64,000 bases of DNA, from NCBI RefSeq assembly GCF_023231945.1, contig NZ_JAJLJH010000001.1, forward strand, positions 1,426,001 through 1,490,000. The letters run 5' to 3'. The position numbers were made by a program, and so were the translations under genes. The notes beneath the pieces are model-generated. The model did no database searches. It worked only from the letters and a program-made list of their open reading frames with translations, and was not told the DNA's origin. Origin of the DNA: Scleromatobacter humisilvae (GTDB lineage: Bacteria > Pseudomonadota > Gammaproteobacteria > Burkholderiales > Burkholderiaceae_C). Below are positions 8,122 through 16,665 of the stretch, in pieces; position 1 is the stretch's first letter, and each line of letters opens with the position of its first letter.

Positions 8122-9048
8122 TCAGCGCTTCTTCGCCGCGTCCAGCCAGGGCGCGAGCGAGACGCGCCAGAGGTTCTGGTTGCCGTTGTCCCACGCGGCG
8201 ATGCGCGCGAGGTCGGCCTCGGCCTGCGTCGCGCTTCGCGGGTAGTGGACGGGCGTCTGCCGATCGCTCGTGAAGTAGAGCGTGCGGCCGTCGGGCGCGA
8301 GGCGTGACTCGTTGCTGTCGTTGCCCTCGAGGTTGACCGGCGCGCCCAGATCGATCGCCTGGCCCCAGCCCGCCCCGTCGCGGAACGCGATGTAGAGGCG
8401 CTCGTGCTCGTCGGTGTCCGGATGCTTCGCGCTGAAGACGATGAAGGACTCATCGGGCGCGACGGCCGGGTCGACCTGCTGCATCGCCGGGTCGCCCAGC
8501 ACTTGCAGCACGGGCGCCTGCCACGTGCCGTCGCGGCATTGCGCGCGCCACAGCTTGAACGGCCCCTTGCCGCCGACGCGGTCCATGAAGTACAGGCTGC
8601 CGTCGCCCGCCACGCTCGGGCCCCAGATGCTCGCGCCGCGATTGACGACCGCGGGCAGGTGCACCGGCTCGCCCCAGGCGTCGCCACGGCGCTCGACGCG
8701 CCACAGGTTGCCGCCCGGATGCTTCGCGTCGCCGTCGGCCAGCGGGCGGTTGGAGACGAAGACCAGCGCCGAACCGTCGGGCGCGAAGGTGGGCTGCGCG
8801 TCCATCCAGCGGCCGGAGAACGGCGCGATGCGCGGTGTCGACCAGCCGGTCGCCGTCCTGCCCGAGATCATGATCGCGCCGTCGCGCGAGAACACCAGCG
8901 TGGCGCCGTCGGGCGTGAACGCGGCGTCGGCGTCGCTCGACGGCCCGGAGACCACGCCCGGCGCGAAGATCTCGGGCGTCTCGGCGGCGGTGGCGGCGAC
9001 GGCCCACGCGCACAGCGCGCAGGCGACGAATCGTTGGGCGGATGTCAT
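8122..9048 (-). CDS. secreted TolB-like (PD40) beta-propeller protein
   Basis: A 308-residue protein with a signal peptide (MTSAQRFVACALCAWAVAAT, cleavage near ATAA-ET). Repeated PD40 blade motifs follow, such as DAAFTPDGATLVFSRDG, QPTFAPDGSALVFVSNR, VAPDESFIVFSAKH and RLAPDGRTLYFTSDR. These are WD40-like TolB propeller blades. ATG 9048 has a strong GGAGG nine bases upstream. Proteins of this kind are periplasmic and usually bind peptides or other proteins, but no partner is evident here. It is divergent from the DUF4397 lipoprotein. Confidence 0.75.
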   Translation of the reverse strand: MTSAQRFVACALCAWAVAATAAETPEIFAPGVVSGPSSDADAAFTPDGATLVFSRDGAIMISGRTATGWSTPRIAPFSGRWMDAQPTFAPDGSALVFVSNRPLADGDAKHPGGNLWRVERRGDAWGEPVHLPAVVNRGASIWGPSVAGDGSLYFMDRVGGKGPFKLWRAQCRDGTWQAPVLQVLGDPAMQQVDPAVAPDESFIVFSAKHPDTDEHERLYIAFRDGAGWGQAIDLGAPVNLEGNDSNESRLAPDGRTLYFTSDRQTPVHYPRSATQAEADLARIAAWDNGNQNLWRVSLAPWLDAAKKR

Positions 9049-9317
9049 CAGGGCCTCCTCGTGAGACGCGCATCCTCGGGCCGCGGGCCCGCACGCCGCA
9101 GCACGATTGCGACGAAGCGCGGGAAGCCGGCCGCGAACGACGCTGTCGAGCACGCGAGCGGACGTCGCGCCGGCCGCACTACACTGCGGCATCGACCGGC
9201 GCGCTGCGCCGTTGCCTGTCCGTGCCGTCACGATCGAGCAACAAACCCGCAGGGTCGCGCGCGCAGACTGCCGCGTCGCGACGCCACCGGCCGCACAACG
9301 ACATTCACGGAGTAGAC

Positions 9318-10628
9318 ATGCGCTTGAAGACCTGGGCCGCCTCCCTCGCGGTGGCACTGACCTTGCCGTTCCTGCACGGCTGCGGCAACGATGACGCGCA
9401 GAAGGGCGACGTGCGCATCATCAACGCGACGAGCGAATACGCCTCGCTGGATCTGTACAAGCAGAACAGCGACGGCAGCGACGAGCTGGTGGTCGGCGGC
9501 ACTGCCTCGAACACGGCCAGCGCCTACACGGCCATCGATCGCGGCAGCTACACCTTCGACATCAAGGGCTCGACCAGCGCCGGTGCCGCCATCCCCGTGC
9601 CGGGGACCATCGCCAAGACGGATCACTACTCGATCGTCACCTACCTGACCGGCACGACGACGAAGGCGCAGTTCCTCACCGACGAGGACACCGACCCCGC
9701 GTCCGGCAACGCCAAGCTGCGCGTCTTCAACGCCGCCACCAGCGAGGCGGCGAGCGTCGACGTCTACCTGATCAGCGGCGACTGCACCTCGCTGGCCGTC
9801 ACCGACACCGCGTTCGCATCCGCCGTCACCGGGCTGCAGACGACCTACACGCAGGTCACCGCACCGTCGTCGACCGGCTCGACCTGGAACGTGTGCGTCT
9901 TCGCGGCGGGCGACACGTCCACGCTGCTGCTGGAGATCACCGGCCTCAAGCTGAAGGACCAGGAGATCGCGACGCTGATCCTGACCCACACCGCGGGCGG
10001 CGTGCTCCTCAACGGTTCCGTGCTCGACCAGCAGGGGGCCTACACGGCCTATGCCAGCGCGATCGCGCGGGTGCGCGTGGTGGCCGACGGCGACTCGCCG
10101 GTGACGGTGACGCTCGGGTCGACCGACCTCGCCACGGCCGCGCCCTCGCCGTCCGTCGGCGATTACGTGACGGTGCCCATCGGCGCCTTCAGCCCCACCA
10201 TCACGGTCGGAAGCGGCACCGTGTCGGGCGTGACGCTGCCCGCCATCGCCGCCGGCAGCGACTACACGCTGCTCGTCACGGGCACCTCGTCGAATCCGAC
10301 CGCGGCGTTGATCTCCGACAACAACACGCCGTCGACGAATGCCACGAACACGGTGAAGGTGCGCGTGGTCAACGGGCTGAACACCACCAACCCGAGCTCG
10401 GTCTCGGCGACCGTGGACGGCAAGTCGGTCGGCACGGCGGCGTTCCAGGCCGCGTCGACCTACACCAACATCCCGCCTTCCAGCGGAACATCGGACGTCC
10501 ATGCCATCATCACGGGCGCCACGCCCGCCGACCTGATCGACAAGACGTTCTCCGCGGGCGGCGTGTACACGATCTTCATCTACGGCACGCTGGCGGCGCC
10601 GGTGATCGCCCAGGTCCAGGATCGCTGA
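9318..10628 (+). CDS. DUF4397 domain-containing lipoprotein
   Basis: A 436-residue protein with a lipoprotein signal: a hydrophobic stretch then LHGC, making Cys22 the lipidation site. The mature part contains at least two copies of a Thr/Ser-rich beta domain that begin with the DUF4397 signature (VRIINATSEYASLDLY at about 32 and KLRVFNAATSEAASVDVYL at about 134). Related segments occur at ARVRVVADGDSPVTVTLGS and VKVRVVNGLNTTNPSS. The repeats suggest an Ig-like rod displayed at the outer membrane. The function of DUF4397 proteins is not established; adhesion or envelope structure are guesses. Confidence 0.75.
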   Translation: MRLKTWAASLAVALTLPFLHGCGNDDAQKGDVRIINATSEYASLDLYKQNSDGSDELVVGGTASNTASAYTAIDRGSYTFDIKGSTSAGAAIPVPGTIAKTDHYSIVTYLTGTTTKAQFLTDEDTDPASGNAKLRVFNAATSEAASVDVYLISGDCTSLAVTDTAFASAVTGLQTTYTQVTAPSSTGSTWNVCVFAAGDTSTLLLEITGLKLKDQEIATLILTHTAGGVLLNGSVLDQQGAYTAYASAIARVRVVADGDSPVTVTLGSTDLATAAPSPSVGDYVTVPIGAFSPTITVGSGTVSGVTLPAIAAGSDYTLLVTGTSSNPTAALISDNNTPSTNATNTVKVRVVNGLNTTNPSSVSATVDGKSVGTAAFQAASTYTNIPPSSGTSDVHAIITGATPADLIDKTFSAGGVYTIFIYGTLAAPVIAQVQDR

Positions 10629-10659
10629 CACGCACGCTCCCACCGCAGCGAGGTAAGCC

Positions 10660-11442
10660 ATGTCCGACGCCCACATCCGACTCGAACCCACCGATGCCGC
10701 CGGCGTCGCCACGCTGCGCATCTCCAACCCGGGCAAGATGAACGCGCTGAGCCTCGCGATGTGGCGCGAGCTGCGCGCGGTGTTCGACGCGCTGCAGCAC
10801 GACGAGACGCCGCCGCGCGTGATCGTCGTGCGCGGCGCCGACCGCGAATTCGTCGCCGGCGCGGACATCGAGGAGTTCCCGCAGTTCCGCTTCGAGCCCG
10901 AGTCGCTCGCCGCGTACCACGAGGACATCGTCGCCCCTGCGTTGCGCGCGATGCTCGATTGCGACGTGCCGCTGGTCGCGCACATCGAGGGCGCGTGCAT
11001 CGGCGGCGGCCTCGAGATCGCCGCCTGTTGCGACCTGCGGCTGTGCGAGCCGACGAGTCGCTTCGGCGTGCCGATCGCGCGGCTCGGCTTTCCGATGGCG
11101 CCGGCCGAGGTCGAGATCGTCTCGCACATCGTCGGCCAGACGCTGCTGCGCGAGCTGCTGATCGAGTCGCGGCTGATGGGCGCGGCCGAGGCGCACGAAC
11201 GCGGCGTCGTCACGCGGGTGGTCGACGTCGACAAGCTCGAGGCCGAGGTGCAGCGCGTCGCGGCGCACATCGCCGGCCTGTCGCCGCAGGCCATGCGGCT
11301 GAACAAGCGCGTGCTGCGGGCGTTCGCGCGGCCCACGTTCAGCGAGCCCGAGGATCGCGCGGCGCACTACGCGTACGCCGACTCCGACGAGCACCGCGAA
11401 GGCCTGGCCGCATTCATCGAAAAGCGCCCGGCGAAGTTCTGA
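10660..11442 (+). CDS. enoyl-CoA hydratase/isomerase family protein
   Basis: A 260-residue crotonase-fold protein. The CoA and oxyanion motifs are clear: REFVAGADIEEF near residue 65 and EGACIGGGLEIAACCDLR near 108, followed by GVPIARLGFPMAPAE. The second catalytic Glu of hydratases is not obvious in the second motif (PAEVEI), so isomerase or another crotonase activity is possible. It is the first gene of a cluster with the malonyl-CoA synthetase-like ligase 51 bases downstream, which suggests joint work on an acyl-CoA substrate in the cytoplasm. Confidence 0.85.
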   Translation: MSDAHIRLEPTDAAGVATLRISNPGKMNALSLAMWRELRAVFDALQHDETPPRVIVVRGADREFVAGADIEEFPQFRFEPESLAAYHEDIVAPALRAMLDCDVPLVAHIEGACIGGGLEIAACCDLRLCEPTSRFGVPIARLGFPMAPAEVEIVSHIVGQTLLRELLIESRLMGAAEAHERGVVTRVVDVDKLEAEVQRVAAHIAGLSPQAMRLNKRVLRAFARPTFSEPEDRAAHYAYADSDEHREGLAAFIEKRPAKF

Positions 11443-11493
11443 GCGGCACAATCGCGTCTGTCGGCCCCCGGGCCGCAACAAGAACGACGAGAC

Positions 11494-13059
11494 ATGCCCG
11501 ACAACGCGAACCTCTACGCCCAGCTGCGCGCGCACTTCCCCGAACGCCTGGACGACACCGCGATCGAGACCGCCGACGCGCCGGCCCACGACGGCCATCC
11601 GTTCGCGCCGCTGCACTACACGTGGCGCGACCTCGAGCGCGGCAGCGCGCGCATCGCCAACCTGTTCGCCGACCTCGCGCTGCCCGCCGGCGCGCACGTG
11701 CTGGTGCATGCCGACAAGTCGGTCGAGGCGGTGATGCTGTACCTGGCCACGCTGCGGGCGGGTCTGGTCTACGTGCCGCTCAACGGCGCCTACCAGGCGA
11801 GCGAGGTCGAGTACTTCGTCGAGAACGCGCAGCCCGCGCTGGTGGTGTGCGCGCCGCGCAACTTCGCCTGGATCAGCCGCATCGCGTTCGCGCGCGGCAC
11901 GCGCACGGTGCTGACGCTGGGCGACGATCGCTCGGGCAGCCTGCTCGAGCGCGCCGCGCAGATGGGCGACGAATTCGACACCGTGCCGCGCGCGGCAGGC
12001 GACGTCGCCGCCATCATCTACACCAGCGGCACCACCGGCCGCAGCAAGGGCGCGCAGCTGACGCACGGCAACCTGTTCGCGAACGCCGACACGCTGCACC
12101 GGTTCTGGCAATGGCGCGAAGGATCCGACAGGGACGTCCTCATCCACGCGCTGCCGATCTTCCACATCCACGGCCTGTTCGTGGCGCTGCACGGCGCGCT
12201 GCGCGCCGGTGCGCGCCTGATCTGGTTCCACCACTTCAACCCGCTCGCCACGATCGCGCGCCTGCCCGACGCGACGATGTTCATGGGCGTGCCCACGCTG
12301 TATGTGCGCATGCTCGCGCAGCCCGCGTTGAACGCCGAGGCGTGCCGGACGATGCGGCTGTTCGTCAGCGGCTCGGCGCCGCTGCTGGCCGACACCTTCG
12401 CCGCCTGGCGCGAGCGCACCGGCCACACGATCCTCGAGCGCTACGGCATGAGCGAGACGGCGATGATCACCTCCAACCCGTATCGCCCGGAGAGCGCGCG
12501 CCTGCCCGGCACCGTCGGCCCCGCGCTGCCCGGCGTGCGCATCCGCGTGCACGGCGACCAGGGCCGCGCCTGCGCCACCGGCGAGATCGGCGGCATCGAG
12601 GTGCAGGGGCCCAGCGTGTTCGCCGGCTACTGGCAGATGCCCGAGAAGACGCGCGAGGAATTTACCGCCGACGGCTGGTTCCGCACCGGCGACGTCGGGC
12701 ATGTCGACGCGAACGGCGTCCTGACGCTGATCGGGCGCAGCAAGGACCTGATCATCAGCGGCGGCTTCAACGTCTACCCGGCCGAGATCGAGGGCCGCAT
12801 CAACGACCTGCCCGGCATCGCCGAATCGGCCGTCGTCGGCGTGCCGCATCCGGACTTCGGCGAGGCCGTCGTCGCCGTGGTCGTGGCGCGCTCGGGGGCG
12901 ACGCCGGTGCCGGCGGACGTCATCGCGGAACTGCGCTCGACGATCGCCCATTTCAAGGTGCCCAAGCACGTGCGCGTCGTCGATGCGCTGCCGCGCAACG
13001 CGATGGGCAAGGTGCAGAAGAAGCTGCTGCGCGAAGAGCTCGCGGCGTTGTTCGAATGA
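11494..13059 (+). CDS. acyl-CoA synthetase, malonyl-CoA synthetase (MatB)-like
   Basis: A 521-residue ANL-superfamily adenylate-forming ligase. Core motifs in order: the P-loop-like IIYTSGTTGRSKGAQLTHGN near 170, LPIFHIHGLF near 223, ERYGMSETAMI near 311, WFRTGDVGHVD near 393, GRSKDLIISGGFNVYP near 412, and the C-terminal catalytic Lys in PRNAMGKVQKK near 504. Overall length and the LPIFHIHGLFVALHGAL segment most resemble malonyl-CoA synthetases, which activate malonate with ATP and CoA. Methylmalonate or another short acid cannot be excluded. Its stop overlaps the next ATG (ATGA). Confidence 0.75.
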   Translation: MPDNANLYAQLRAHFPERLDDTAIETADAPAHDGHPFAPLHYTWRDLERGSARIANLFADLALPAGAHVLVHADKSVEAVMLYLATLRAGLVYVPLNGAYQASEVEYFVENAQPALVVCAPRNFAWISRIAFARGTRTVLTLGDDRSGSLLERAAQMGDEFDTVPRAAGDVAAIIYTSGTTGRSKGAQLTHGNLFANADTLHRFWQWREGSDRDVLIHALPIFHIHGLFVALHGALRAGARLIWFHHFNPLATIARLPDATMFMGVPTLYVRMLAQPALNAEACRTMRLFVSGSAPLLADTFAAWRERTGHTILERYGMSETAMITSNPYRPESARLPGTVGPALPGVRIRVHGDQGRACATGEIGGIEVQGPSVFAGYWQMPEKTREEFTADGWFRTGDVGHVDANGVLTLIGRSKDLIISGGFNVYPAEIEGRINDLPGIAESAVVGVPHPDFGEAVVAVVVARSGATPVPADVIAELRSTIAHFKVPKHVRVVDALPRNAMGKVQKKLLREELAALFE

Positions 13060-13274
13060 GCGACACGCTGGCCGCCGGCCATCGCGCGACGACCTGCCCG
13101 CGCTGCGGTGGCCCGTTCGCATGCGGCGTCGGCGCCGATCGTGCGACGCCGTGCTTCTGCGTGGCGTACAAGCTGGGCGCCGAGCGGCTCGCGGAGCTGC
13201 GCGCGACGTGGTCGGACTGCCTGTGCGCCGGCTGCCTCGCCGCGCTCGCCGACCATCCGGAGACGCCCGCATGA
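13056..13274 (+). CDS. cysteine-rich CWC family protein
   Basis: A 72-residue protein with seven cysteines arranged as TCPRCGGPFACG, PCFCVAYK and DCLCAGCLAAL. This fits the small cysteine-rich CWC family of proteobacteria and probably binds a metal such as zinc. It overlaps the preceding ligase and the following HAD gene by ATGA at both ends, so all three are translationally coupled. The role is unknown; its position between a CoA ligase and a phosphatase is common in Burkholderiales and may only reflect compact packing. Confidence 0.75.
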   Translation: MSDTLAAGHRATTCPRCGGPFACGVGADRATPCFCVAYKLGAERLAELRATWSDCLCAGCLAALADHPETPA

Positions 13275-13972
13275 CGTCGACGTTGCAGCCGGTCACGGCC
13301 CTCACGCTGGACCTCGACGACACGCTATGGCCCGTGCGCCCGACGCTCATCGCCGCCGAGAAGGTGCTGGCCGAGTGGCTGCGCGCGAACGCGCCTTCGA
13401 CCGCGCAGAACACGCCGCCCGCGGCGATGCTCGCGCTGCGCGCCGAGGTCGCGGCCGAACATCCGCACTGGGCGCACGACCTGAGCGCGATCCGCCTCGA
13501 GACGATCCGCCGCGCGCTGCGCAAGCACGGCGACGACCCGGCGCTGGCCGAGCTCGCGTTCGACGTGTTCTTCGAGGCGCGCCATGCCGTTACGCTCTAC
13601 GACGACGTGCTGCCGGGCCTCGAGCGCCTGGCCTCGCGCTATCCGCTGATCGCGGTCAGCAACGGCAACGCCGAGCTGCATCGCGTCGGCCTCGAGCGTT
13701 TCTTCGCGGGATCGGTGTCGGCGCGGCTGCACGGCGTGGCCAAGCCGGATCCGTCGATCTTCCAGGCCGCCTGCGCGGCCGCGAAGGCGCCGCCGCACCG
13801 GGTGCTGCACCTGGGCGACGACCTCGACACCGACGTCGCCGGCGCGCTCGCCGCCGGCCTGCACGCGGGCTGGATCTGCCGGCCCGACGGCGCGCACGCG
13901 GACGCGGCGCCGCGCGCGGGCGCGCATCGCTTCGCGACGCTGCTCGACGTCGCCGACGCACTGGGCGTCTAG
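13271..13972 (+). CDS. HAD-superfamily hydrolase (probable phosphatase)
   Basis: A 233-residue haloacid-dehalogenase-like protein with all four motifs: DLDDTLW (nucleophile Asp14, Asp16), the Ser in IAVSNGNAEL, the Lys in GVAKPDPSIF, and the metal-binding acids in LHLGDDLDTDVAGA. The helical C1 cap lies between motifs I and II. It most likely dephosphorylates a small phosphorylated metabolite in the cytoplasm. It starts inside the stop of the CWC gene and ends just before a hairpin terminator. Confidence 0.85.
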   Translation: MTSTLQPVTALTLDLDDTLWPVRPTLIAAEKVLAEWLRANAPSTAQNTPPAAMLALRAEVAAEHPHWAHDLSAIRLETIRRALRKHGDDPALAELAFDVFFEARHAVTLYDDVLPGLERLASRYPLIAVSNGNAELHRVGLERFFAGSVSARLHGVAKPDPSIFQAACAAAKAPPHRVLHLGDDLDTDVAGALAAGLHAGWICRPDGAHADAAPRAGAHRFATLLDVADALGV

Positions 13973-13980
13973 AAACGAAA

Positions 13981-14001
13981 CAGCCGGCGCGAAGCCGGCT
14001 G
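13981..14001. terminator. hairpin between convergent genes, probable bidirectional terminator
   Basis: CAGCCGGC and GCCGGCTG form an 8-bp stem with a GCGAA loop between the convergent HAD gene and gspC. A short A-rich run precedes it (GAAACGAAA), which becomes a T-rich tract for minus-strand transcripts. No long T-tract follows on the plus strand, so termination there may be weak. Confidence 0.55.
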
Positions 14002-14021
14002 GTGCGGGGTGTGCGAGCGCC

Positions 14022-14738
14022 TTATTGCTGCTGGGGCACGGCGCCGTTGTCGTTCTGCGTCTGGTCGGGCGGCGCGGCGATGCGCGGCTGGCCGCCACCC
14101 TGGATGGCGCCCGGCGTCGGGTTGAACGCGGCGCGGCCCATGGGCGGCTGCGGCACGCCCATGCGGCCCTGGAAGCCGCCGCGTCCGCCCATCGCCGGCG
14201 GCTGGCCGACGTGCTGCGCGTTCTCGACCTGCGTCGGCGCGCCCTGCACCTGCACGTTCTGCAATTGCGCGGGATCGGGCTGCGACGTGGCGGGCGCGAG
14301 CGTGCCCGTCTCGGCCGCTGCGGGCTCGGGCAGTTGCAGCGTGAAGGCGGTCGGGCCGCCCGCCGGGCCGAACTCCGCGCCGCGCTTGCTGACCGCGAGC
14401 AGGGACGTGTTGCCGTCGACCGTGGCGCCGACGCGCCAGGTACGCGCGGGCTGGCCGTCGAGCGAGATCAGCGCGAAGCCGCCCTGCGTGACGCCCGGCG
14501 GCGCGATCACGCCCACCAGCTGGAAGCGTTCGCTCTCCGGATGCTGCACGGGCTGCGCGGCGATGGGCACCACGACGGCGCCGAACAGCCGCTCCATCGG
14601 CCCATTGGCCGTCACCGCCTGCGGCGCCTGCGCCCCAACGGGCACGGGCCGCGTGGCGGCGAAGATCTTGATACCCCAGAAGGCGGTGCTAGCCGCCACC
14701 AGGGCCCAGATGAAAAAGCCAGTCCAGCGGGAACTCAT
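14022..14738 (-). CDS. gspC: GspC-like type II secretion inner-membrane protein
   Basis: A 238-residue protein with a short cytoplasmic tail, one transmembrane helix (residues 7-27, GFFIWALVAASTAFWGIKIF) and a homology-region domain at about 50-130 (ERFQLVGVIAPPGVTQGGFA, then LISLDGQPARTWRVGATVDG). This is the GspC part that contacts the secretin GspD. The rest is Gln/Pro/Gly-rich and lacks a PDZ domain. It is read opposite to the other gsp genes, with only 50 bases between its ATG and that of gspG, so both promoters must lie in or next to that gap. ATG 14738 puts the helix near the N-terminus; an upstream ATG at 14777 is less likely. Confidence 0.8.
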   Translation of the reverse strand: MSSRWTGFFIWALVAASTAFWGIKIFAATRPVPVGAQAPQAVTANGPMERLFGAVVVPIAAQPVQHPESERFQLVGVIAPPGVTQGGFALISLDGQPARTWRVGATVDGNTSLLAVSKRGAEFGPAGGPTAFTLQLPEPAAAETGTLAPATSQPDPAQLQNVQVQGAPTQVENAQHVGQPPAMGGRGGFQGRMGVPQPPMGRAAFNPTPGAIQGGGQPRIAAPPDQTQNDNGAVPQQQ

Positions 14739-14788
14739 GCGCGGATTATGATTCAAGACTTGCTGGAATCGGCCCACCGGAATCTTTC

Positions 14789-15223
14789 ATGAATCAAGCC
14801 CTCATCGCACGGCGCTCTTCGCGCGGCTTCACGCTGCTCGAACTGATGGTCGTGATCGTCATCATCGGCGTGCTGGCCGCGCTGATCGCGCCGAAGATCC
14901 TGAACCGGGTCGGCGAGGCCAAGCAGACGGCGGCCAAGGCGGACATCTCCAACCTGATGAACGCGCTGAAGATGTACAAGCTCGACAACGGGCGCTACCC
15001 GAGCCAGGACCAGGGCCTCGCGGCGCTGGCGGCCAAGCCCACCAGCGGCACGATCCCGAACAACTGGAAGAGCTATCTCGACAAGCTGCCCGACGATCCG
15101 TGGCACAACCCCTACCAGTACGCCAACCCGGGCGTGCACGGAGAAATCGATGTATTCAGCTTCGGCGCCGACGGGCAGCTCGGTGGTGAAGGCGACGACG
15201 CGGACATCGGCTCCTGGCAGTAG
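14789..15223 (+). CDS. gspG: type II secretion major pseudopilin GspG
   Basis: A 144-residue pseudopilin. The prepilin cleavage site is SSRG-FTLLELMVV, with Gly13 at -1 and Glu18 at +5 of the mature protein, followed by the hydrophobic N-terminal helix. The C-terminal globular part has the GspG signature (MYKLDNGRYPSQDQGLAALA and DPWHNPYQYANPG) and a calcium-site-like Asp-rich end. GspG forms the shaft of the periplasmic pseudopilus. First gene of the gspGHIJK run, it overlaps gspH by 74 bases. Confidence 0.95.
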   Translation: MNQALIARRSSRGFTLLELMVVIVIIGVLAALIAPKILNRVGEAKQTAAKADISNLMNALKMYKLDNGRYPSQDQGLAALAAKPTSGTIPNNWKSYLDKLPDDPWHNPYQYANPGVHGEIDVFSFGADGQLGGEGDDADIGSWQ

Positions 15224-15677
15224 GCCGCGCCGCGCCGCGGCCGGCTTCACGCTGCTCGAGCTGATGGTGGTCGTGCTGATCGTGGCCGTGTCCACCGGCC
15301 TGGTCTCGCTGTCGCTGCGCGACCGCTCGCAGAGCAGGCTCGAGGAGGAAGGCGCGCGCCTGTCCGCGCTGCTCGAGAGCGCCCGCACGCAGTCGCGCAT
15401 CGTCGGCACCGACGTGCGCTGGGCGCCTCTGACCACCGGCGGCTTCGAGTTCATCGGCCTGCCCGCGATCGCGACGAAGGAACTGCCGTCGCGCTGGCTC
15501 GACTCGGGCACCACCGCCACGGTCGTCGGCGGCCCGCAGCTGCGCCTCGGCCCCGAGCCGCTGCTACCGGCGCAGCGCGTCGTGCTGCACCTGGGCGAGC
15601 GCGAGATCGCCGTCGGCACCGACGGGCTGTCGCCGTTCCAGATCGTCGACGCCAGCGCCACGGTGGCCGCGCAATGA
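15150..15677 (+). CDS. gspH: type II secretion minor pseudopilin GspH
   Basis: A 175-residue pseudopilin with the cleavage site AAAG-FTLLELMVVV (Gly32/Phe33), Glu at +5 and a C-terminal GspH-type beta domain. The ATG at 15150 lies inside gspG and has GGAG about seven bases upstream, which supports the long 32-residue leader. A GTG at 15186 would give a shorter leader but has no RBS. The stop overlaps gspI (ATGA), so translation is coupled. Confidence 0.88.
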   Translation: MYSASAPTGSSVVKATTRTSAPGSRPRRAAAGFTLLELMVVVLIVAVSTGLVSLSLRDRSQSRLEEEGARLSALLESARTQSRIVGTDVRWAPLTTGGFEFIGLPAIATKELPSRWLDSGTTATVVGGPQLRLGPEPLLPAQRVVLHLGEREIAVGTDGLSPFQIVDASATVAAQ

Positions 15678-16030
15678 ATCGCCGCGGCGGTTTCACGCTG
15701 ATCGAGGTGATGGTGGCGCTGGCCATCGTCGCCATCGCGCTGGCCGCGGGCTCGCGCGCGGCGAGCTCCGTCGTCGGCACGTCGCAGCGGCTCAACGACG
15801 TCGTGCTCGCCCAGTGGTGCGCGGACAACCAGCTGACCGAGCTGCGCATGCAGGGCCAGCTGCCCGCGGTGGGCAAGACGACGTTCAACTGCATGCAGCT
15901 CGGTCGCACGTTCCAGGGCACGCTGAAGGTGCAGCCCACGCCCAACCCGAGCTTTCGCCGTGTCGACGCGATCGTCGCCAACGACGAAGGCCGCGAGATG
16001 GTGACCATCTCGACGGTGATGTCGCACTGA
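15674..16030 (+). CDS. gspI: type II secretion minor pseudopilin GspI
   Basis: A 118-residue pseudopilin with a very short leader, MNRRGG-FTLIEVMVALAI, and Glu11 at mature +5. Its C-terminal part has the GspI pattern WCADNQLTELRMQGQLP and a single Cys further on. With GspJ and GspK it caps the pseudopilus tip. Its stop overlaps the gspJ start (TGATG). Confidence 0.92.
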   Translation: MNRRGGFTLIEVMVALAIVAIALAAGSRAASSVVGTSQRLNDVVLAQWCADNQLTELRMQGQLPAVGKTTFNCMQLGRTFQGTLKVQPTPNPSFRRVDAIVANDEGREMVTISTVMSH

Positions 16031-16665
16031 TGGCCGCGCCCGCGCATTCCCGCCGCTCGTCGGGCTTCACGCTCGTCGAGGTGATGGTCGCCCTGCTGAT
16101 CATGGCGATCCTGGCCGCGCTCGCCTTCCGCGGCATCGATGCGCTGGTGCGCGCCAAGGACTCGGCGCTGGCGGCCACCGACAGCACGCTGCGCCTGAAC
16201 ACCGGCCTGTCGCAGTTCGACTACGACATCGCGCAGGTGGTCGACAGCAAGGTGCTGCCGCAGGCGCTGATGTGGGACGGCGCGACGCTGCGCTTCGCGC
16301 GACGCACGCCCGACGGCGTCCAGCTGGTCGTGTGGACGGTGCAGGACCGGCGCTGGCAGCGCTGGGCCAGCGGCCCGACCACGCACATGTCCGACCTCAC
16401 CGACGCCTGGATGCGCAGCCAGCAGTGGGGCGCGATCAGCGGCAACGCGGTGACGGTGCTGAAGGACGTCGACTCGTTCAACTTCATCGTCTGCAACCCG
16501 AACACCATCGCGACCGCCGGCTGCAGCTGGAACAATGCCGGCTCGACGCAGGGCATCGTGACCAGCGGCGCCGCCTTCGTGCCGCCGAGCGGCGTGCGCA
16601 TCACGCTGAAGCTGCCCGATGGCGACCTGGTGCGCGAACGGGAGCTGCCGCGATGGGCCACATGA
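16030..16665 (+). CDS. gspJ: type II secretion minor pseudopilin GspJ
   Basis: A 211-residue pseudopilin with the cleavage site RRSSG-FTLVEVMVALLIM (Gly12/Phe13, Glu17 at +5) and the GspJ pattern RGIDALVRAKDSALAATD and LSQFDYDIAQVVD. The C-terminal beta domain contains two Cys (FIVCNPNTIATAGCSW) that could form a disulphide. The gene starts within the gspI stop and overlaps gspK by 13 bases. Confidence 0.92.
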   Translation: MAAPAHSRRSSGFTLVEVMVALLIMAILAALAFRGIDALVRAKDSALAATDSTLRLNTGLSQFDYDIAQVVDSKVLPQALMWDGATLRFARRTPDGVQLVVWTVQDRRWQRWASGPTTHMSDLTDAWMRSQQWGAISGNAVTVLKDVDSFNFIVCNPNTIATAGCSWNNAGSTQGIVTSGAAFVPPSGVRITLKLPDGDLVRERELPRWAT

